Shown here: piece after piece, positions 14,841 through 18,456 of the stretch
Numbering within the stretch: the first letter of the stretch is position 1
How the letters are laid out: each line of letters begins with the position of its first letter
NCBI GenBank assembly: GCA_039208045.1
Contig: JBCCRH010000066.1
Coordinates: 1-18,456, forward strand
Origin: JBCCRH01 sp039208045
GTDB lineage: Bacteria; Bacteroidota; Bacteroidia; Chitinophagales; Saprospiraceae
DNA length: 18,456 bases
Reading direction: 5' to 3'
Program-made: the position numbers and the translations under genes
The notes under the pieces: generated by a model
The model's input: only the letters and a program-made list of their open reading frames with translations
The model's database searches: none
Told to the model about the DNA's origin: nothing

Positions 14841-17800
14841 ATGAAAAGAAGCTTATTCTCAATCTTAGCCTTTTGTTTTTGCCTATTGACTGTTGCTCAA
14901 AACACCCTTGTAGCACAGTCCAACAATTACTACTGGGCCGACAATACTCAAATGGAGCTAACTCCGAGTACCACCCACTTTATTGTAACAGCCGATGATG
15001 CGTCTATGCTTACTTCGGTCACACCAAAGAACGTAAAGCAATACCAGAGCTGGGCACACAAGCCTTATGCTGTGGTAGAAGCTGCTGGTAACGCCACCAT
15101 CTACGATATGATTGTAGAGTTAGGATTTGATACGGACGAAGTACAGGTAAGTCCTGGATATGCTGTTTCGGACGGTTTTGTGATCTATCCTACGCGCACG
15201 ATCGTTGCAAAGTTGATCGATAAAGATGACGAAGCTGCCATGGTAAGCTTAGCCAAGACATTCGGTATGAAGTCGATGACTAAAAAGTTTGGTACCTACC
15301 GTATCGAATTGGAAGATGTCAATCAAGCCTTGACGGCAGCTAATAAATTGCACGAAAGTGGACTGTTCTATTTTGCGCAGCCCGATTTCTACGCTCCGAT
15401 TGAGCGCTTCCAGGTGAATGATCCACTTTTTAGTCAGCAGTTTCAAATGAATAATACCGGCCAAACCCTAGATGGCGTGACTGGTGCGAATGATGCGGAC
15501 TGTAACGCACTGGAAGCGTGGGGTATTTCTATTGGTTCTTCCGCTACGGTTGTTGCAGTGATTGATGATGGAATGGAAGATCACGAAGATTTTAATAACA
15601 GTAGTGGTCAGAGTCGTTATACGGCAGGCTTTAGCCCTGCTAATAATGGCAATGGTGATGCCATCAGTGGAAGTGCGCATGGGGTATCTTGTGCCGGTTC
15701 TATCGCGGCTAGCCACAATAATATTGGGGTAAGAGGAGTTGCGCCACTGGCTGAAATGATTTCTGTAAATATCTTTGTTGGTGGAGAATCTACTCAAGAT
15801 ATTGCCGATGGGTTCACTTGGGCAAAGAACCAAGGAGCAGATGTAATGAGCAACAGTTGGGGATATACTTCTTGTAACTTAAGCTTCAATAATATTAATA
15901 ATGCGATGTTAGACGCTAAGGTAAACGGTCGTGGTGGTCTGGGTTGTGTGATCGTTTTTGCTTCTGGTAATGGCTACAAGAGCTGTGTAGATTACCCTGC
16001 CAATAATAGTAACGTAATGGCAGTAGGTGCTTTCGCAAATACTGGTATTCGCTCGGCCTACTCCAACTACGGTTCTGCTTTGGATATCATGGCGCCTTCT
16101 AATAATGTAGGTGGCCCTGGCGCAGGCGTACGTACGACGGATCGCATGGGAGGCCCTGGATACAGTGGTGGCAATTACACTTCTTCCTTCGGGGGTACTT
16201 CTTCTGCTTGCCCCGTGGTAGCAGGAGTAGCTACGCTTGTATTGGGATACAATCCTGGCCTGACAGCTACGCAAGTTGAAAATATCTTGTACTCTACAGC
16301 TATTGATATGGGCCCAGCGGGTGTGGATGCAGAGTATGCCAATGGTCGAGTAAACGCGCTTGGTGCGCTACAAGCTGCTGGCGGCGGCGGTGGTGGCCCA
16401 ACTTGTAATGATGGTATTCAAAATGGCCAAGAGACTGGCGTGGACTGTGGTGGCCCTGACTGCCCAAGCTGTCCAGTAGGCTGTAACGGAACAGAAGTGA
16501 CCCTTACGATTACACTAGATAATTATCCAGAAGAAACAAGCTGGGTAATCACCAATGATGCAGGTACTACAGTAGCATCAGGAGGCACCTATGGTAGTTT
16601 CCCTGATGGATCTACCCTTACAGAAACGATTTGCTTAGTAGACGATTGTTACACATTTACTATTAATGATAGCTACGGTGACGGTATTTGCTGTGCCTAT
16701 GGTACGGGCTCTTATACCCTATCTGACGGAGGTACGGTATTAGCTAGCGGTGGCAGCTTCGGTAGTAGTGAAGCTACGGATTTCTGCATTGGCGGCCCTG
16801 GTCCAGATACCACGCCTCCTACTCAGCCAATTAACTTAACAGTAAGTAATGAGCAGGATACAGAGGTGACCCTTTCGTGGAATGCATCCACTGATAATGT
16901 AGGTGTTACAGGCTATGAGGTATCAGTAGATGGGAGTGTATTGGGTACGACTGCGGGTACTTCGGTAAATGTTACTGGTCTTGCTACTTGTACGACTTAC
17001 ACCTTTGGCGTGCGCGCCCTTGATGCAGCAGGTAATGCTTCTGGCACTGCAACAGCACCAGGCACGACCACCGGTTGCGCTAGCAGTGGAACGCCATTTT
17101 CTACAGGCTATTTCTTCGAAACAGGCTTAGAAGGCTGGGCTGATGGTGGAGGAGACTGCGCGCGTCGCCGTACTTCTTTCAGCTGGGAAGGAGACTTTTC
17201 TGTTCGCTTGCGCGATAATAGTGGGGTAGCTTCTTCTATGACCTCACCAAGCTACGATTTGGACGGCCTTGGTAGTGTTGCTGTGAGCTTCTATTTCTAT
17301 CCAAATAGTATGGAGAATGGCGAAGATTTCTGGGTGCGCTATAACGATGGGTCAGGCTGGCAAACCGTAGCTACCTATGCGAGTGGCAGCAGTTTTACTA
17401 ATGGCTCATTCTATTCGGCAACAGTAACTTTAGATGCAGCTTCCTTTAACCTAACCGATGGAGCGCAGTTCCGCTTCCAGTGTGACGCGAGCGGCAATGG
17501 TGACCAAGTTTATATTGACGAAGTAGTGGTTACTGGATCATTGGCAGCTGGTGCCACAACTGGCCCAATCGTAACGATAGAAGAAGTACCGGCACTGCGC
17601 AGACTGGATTATACGGAGTTGCAAGAAGTAGACCTCCAATTATTCCCGAATCCAACTTCAGAAGTCGTTACAGTGACCGTAGCAGATGAGATTAATGAAG
17701 TAGTGGTGTTTGGATTAGATGGTCGTCAGATTCTTCGCAATACCTACGAAGGCATAGAGCAAGTAACGCTTGATGTAAGCAAGTTAGCAGCAGGTACCTA

Positions 17801-17861
17801 CCTGATTAATGTGCGGACGGAAGAAGAGGTGCTCACAGAGCGCTTGGTGATTCAGAAGTAA
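14841..17861 (+). CDS. Secreted subtilisin-like serine protease (S8) with FN3 and type IX sorting domain
   Basis: 1006 residues. A signal peptide (1 to about 26, ending NTLVAQ) is followed by a propeptide-like region (about 28-190). The S8 catalytic domain (about 205-510) has Asp242 in VAVIDDG, His280 in SAHGVSCAGS, oxyanion Asn377 in ASGNG and Ser454 in GGTSSACP. After a glycine run comes a cysteine-rich module starting at Cys522 (CNDGIQNGQETGVDCGG) and a beta domain with NDSYGDGICC, then a fibronectin type III domain (about 657-750), a jelly-roll/MAM-like domain (about 755-905) and the type IX sorting domain LFPNPTSE onward (about 930-1006). It is expected to leave through the Por system and be attached to the surface or released, digesting extracellular protein. 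It has its own promoter at 14528. All triad residues are present, so it should be active. Confidence 0.95.
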   Translation: MKRSLFSILAFCFCLLTVAQNTLVAQSNNYYWADNTQMELTPSTTHFIVTADDASMLTSVTPKNVKQYQSWAHKPYAVVEAAGNATIYDMIVELGFDTDEVQVSPGYAVSDGFVIYPTRTIVAKLIDKDDEAAMVSLAKTFGMKSMTKKFGTYRIELEDVNQALTAANKLHESGLFYFAQPDFYAPIERFQVNDPLFSQQFQMNNTGQTLDGVTGANDADCNALEAWGISIGSSATVVAVIDDGMEDHEDFNNSSGQSRYTAGFSPANNGNGDAISGSAHGVSCAGSIAASHNNIGVRGVAPLAEMISVNIFVGGESTQDIADGFTWAKNQGADVMSNSWGYTSCNLSFNNINNAMLDAKVNGRGGLGCVIVFASGNGYKSCVDYPANNSNVMAVGAFANTGIRSAYSNYGSALDIMAPSNNVGGPGAGVRTTDRMGGPGYSGGNYTSSFGGTSSACPVVAGVATLVLGYNPGLTATQVENILYSTAIDMGPAGVDAEYANGRVNALGALQAAGGGGGGPTCNDGIQNGQETGVDCGGPDCPSCPVGCNGTEVTLTITLDNYPEETSWVITNDAGTTVASGGTYGSFPDGSTLTETICLVDDCYTFTINDSYGDGICCAYGTGSYTLSDGGTVLASGGSFGSSEATDFCIGGPGPDTTPPTQPINLTVSNEQDTEVTLSWNASTDNVGVTGYEVSVDGSVLGTTAGTSVNVTGLATCTTYTFGVRALDAAGNASGTATAPGTTTGCASSGTPFSTGYFFETGLEGWADGGGDCARRRTSFSWEGDFSVRLRDNSGVASSMTSPSYDLDGLGSVAVSFYFYPNSMENGEDFWVRYNDGSGWQTVATYASGSSFTNGSFYSATVTLDAASFNLTDGAQFRFQCDASGNGDQVYIDEVVVTGSLAAGATTGPIVTIEEVPALRRLDYTELQEVDLQLFPNPTSEVVTVTVADEINEVVVFGLDGRQILRNTYEGIEQVTLDVSKLAAGTYLINVRTEEEVLTERLVIQK

Positions 17862-17872
17862 GCGTATAAAAT

Positions 17873-17959
17873 CTTAAACCTTAAAAACCTTAAAACCTTG
17901 GAGGTTTTGCATGGCTTGAACATGACAACCTCCAAGGTTTCTTAAGGTTTAAAGGTTTT
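17873..17959. terminator. Long imperfect hairpin between convergent genes
   Basis: The left arm, built of repeated AAACCTTAA units and ACCTTGGAGGTT (from about 17876), pairs with the right arm ACAACCTCCAAGGTTT plus CTTAAGG and AAAGGTTT (to 17959), around a loop near 17911-17931. T and A runs on the outer sides and the position 12 nt after the protease stop and over the minus-strand stop suit a two-way terminator. Its core resembles the 2751-2814 hairpin. Confidence 0.75.
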
Positions 17960-18456
17960 ACTGATACAACGGCTTCACCTCATAGCCCTCCTCCCGCAGC
18001 AGCGTAACTACGCCTTCCTTCCCCGCTAAATGCCCAGCACCCACGGCAAAAAAAGTAGGTTGCTTTAGCATCATTTCAGCCATTACAGGAATCCAGTTCT
18101 TATTGCGGTTAGCCAATAGCAGGTTTTCATACTTACCTAGTCCTTCAGGATCTTCACCCATTAAATTGACCATAGCGCGGATGTTCTGCGTTTTGTACAA
18201 TTTCACTAGCTCATCAAATTCGCCAGCACCACTTTCGCCCTTGCCATCAATAGCGTCTACCAACATTTTGGCTTGAACATCATATGGAATACTATCAAAC
18301 ATACTCATCTGATAGGCTGCTGTTTCTAGTCCTCCAATCGATAGATCTTTTTCCTTCGCTAAGGTCATGATTTCCATCTCATAAGAGACCATGTCGCCCC
18401 CTGCTTGTCCAAAAGAACTCATATCTTCACCAGCCATTACCGTCAAAAACATGGGC
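17958..18456 (-). CDS. TraB/GumN-family protein, C-terminal part
   Basis: The minus-strand frame is open from the right edge to TAA at 17960-17958, giving about 165 C-terminal residues; the N-terminus lies beyond the window and ATG at 18452 is probably internal. GGLETAAYQMSMFDSIPY and the ending FFAVGAGHLAGKEGVVTLLREEGY are hallmarks of the TraB/GumN family (PF01963), proteins related to the Tiki/EreA metal-dependent hydrolase fold and usually about 280-300 residues, often lipoproteins. The RNKNWIPVMAEMM stretch carries a conserved Arg-Asn pair. It may be a protease-like or quality-control enzyme, but its substrate is unknown. It converges on the protease gene, sharing the hairpin at 17873-17959. 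Confidence 0.88.
   Translation of the reverse strand, partial: PMFLTVMAGEDMSSFGQAGGDMVSYEMEIMTLAKEKDLSIGGLETAAYQMSMFDSIPYDVQAKMLVDAIDGKGESGAGEFDELVKLYKTQNIRAMVNLMGEDPEGLGKYENLLLANRNKNWIPVMAEMMLKQPTFFAVGAGHLAGKEGVVTLLREEGYEVKPLYQ

Noticed and set aside
15468..16274. Two 121-codon minus-strand frames inside the protease gene
   Set aside because: Both are antisense to the S8 catalytic domain, with low-complexity Thr/Ser/Arg-rich translations typical of shadow frames.

Overview
The window looks like chromosomal DNA from a member of the Bacteroidota, most likely a marine or environmental Saprospiria/Lewinella-like organism (the lineage is inference). The evidence is a secreted protease with a C-terminal type IX secretion (Por) sorting domain, a TonB-dependent receptor with an N-terminal carboxypeptidase-regulatory-like domain, a DUF1080 protein, few Shine-Dalgarno sites, and promoters of the Bacteroidota form TTTG-19 nt-TAnnTTTG (clearest at 14528-14558). 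No rRNA, tRNA, CRISPR array, transposase or phage gene was seen.

Region 1 (1-7987, all + strand) reads as a sugar or glycoside uptake and catabolism locus. It holds the tail of a DUF1080 (3-keto-disaccharide hydrolase-like) protein, a nucleoside:H+ symporter-family MFS permease, a cytoplasmic Gfo/Idh/MocA dehydrogenase, a small four-helix membrane protein, a cytoplasmic xylose-isomerase-like TIM-barrel enzyme, a TonB-dependent outer-membrane receptor, a TMEM220-family membrane protein and a second TIM-barrel enzyme with a twin-arginine export signal. The last four genes from 3316 on are packed with gaps of 15, -1 and 2 nt and are almost certainly one transcript. A plausible scheme is outer-membrane import, periplasmic processing by the exported isomerase and DUF1080 protein, inner-membrane import by the MFS permease, then oxidation and isomerisation in the cytoplasm. 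The substrate cannot be read from the sequence. The gaps in this region carry striking palindromes (191-267, 2751-2814, 3264-3280).

Region 2 (8067-10967) is one large soluble hybrid sensor: a GAF-like domain, four PAS domains and a histidine kinase core, with no response regulator beside it.

Region 3 (11036-13656) is a two-gene DNA-repair operon with a 4-nt overlap. It encodes the metallo-beta-lactamase-fold exonuclease and the ATP-dependent DNA ligase of the bacterial ligase-associated repair cluster. The Lhr-type helicase and metallophosphoesterase that usually accompany them are not in the window.

Region 4 (13766-14380) is an Nfu/NifU-type iron-sulfur scaffold with its own -7 promoter box and a strong terminator.

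Region 5 (14841-17861) is a multidomain secreted subtilisin-like protease behind a good promoter and a leader of roughly 275 nt. A long imperfect hairpin lies between it and the convergent minus-strand TraB/GumN-family gene that runs off the right edge.
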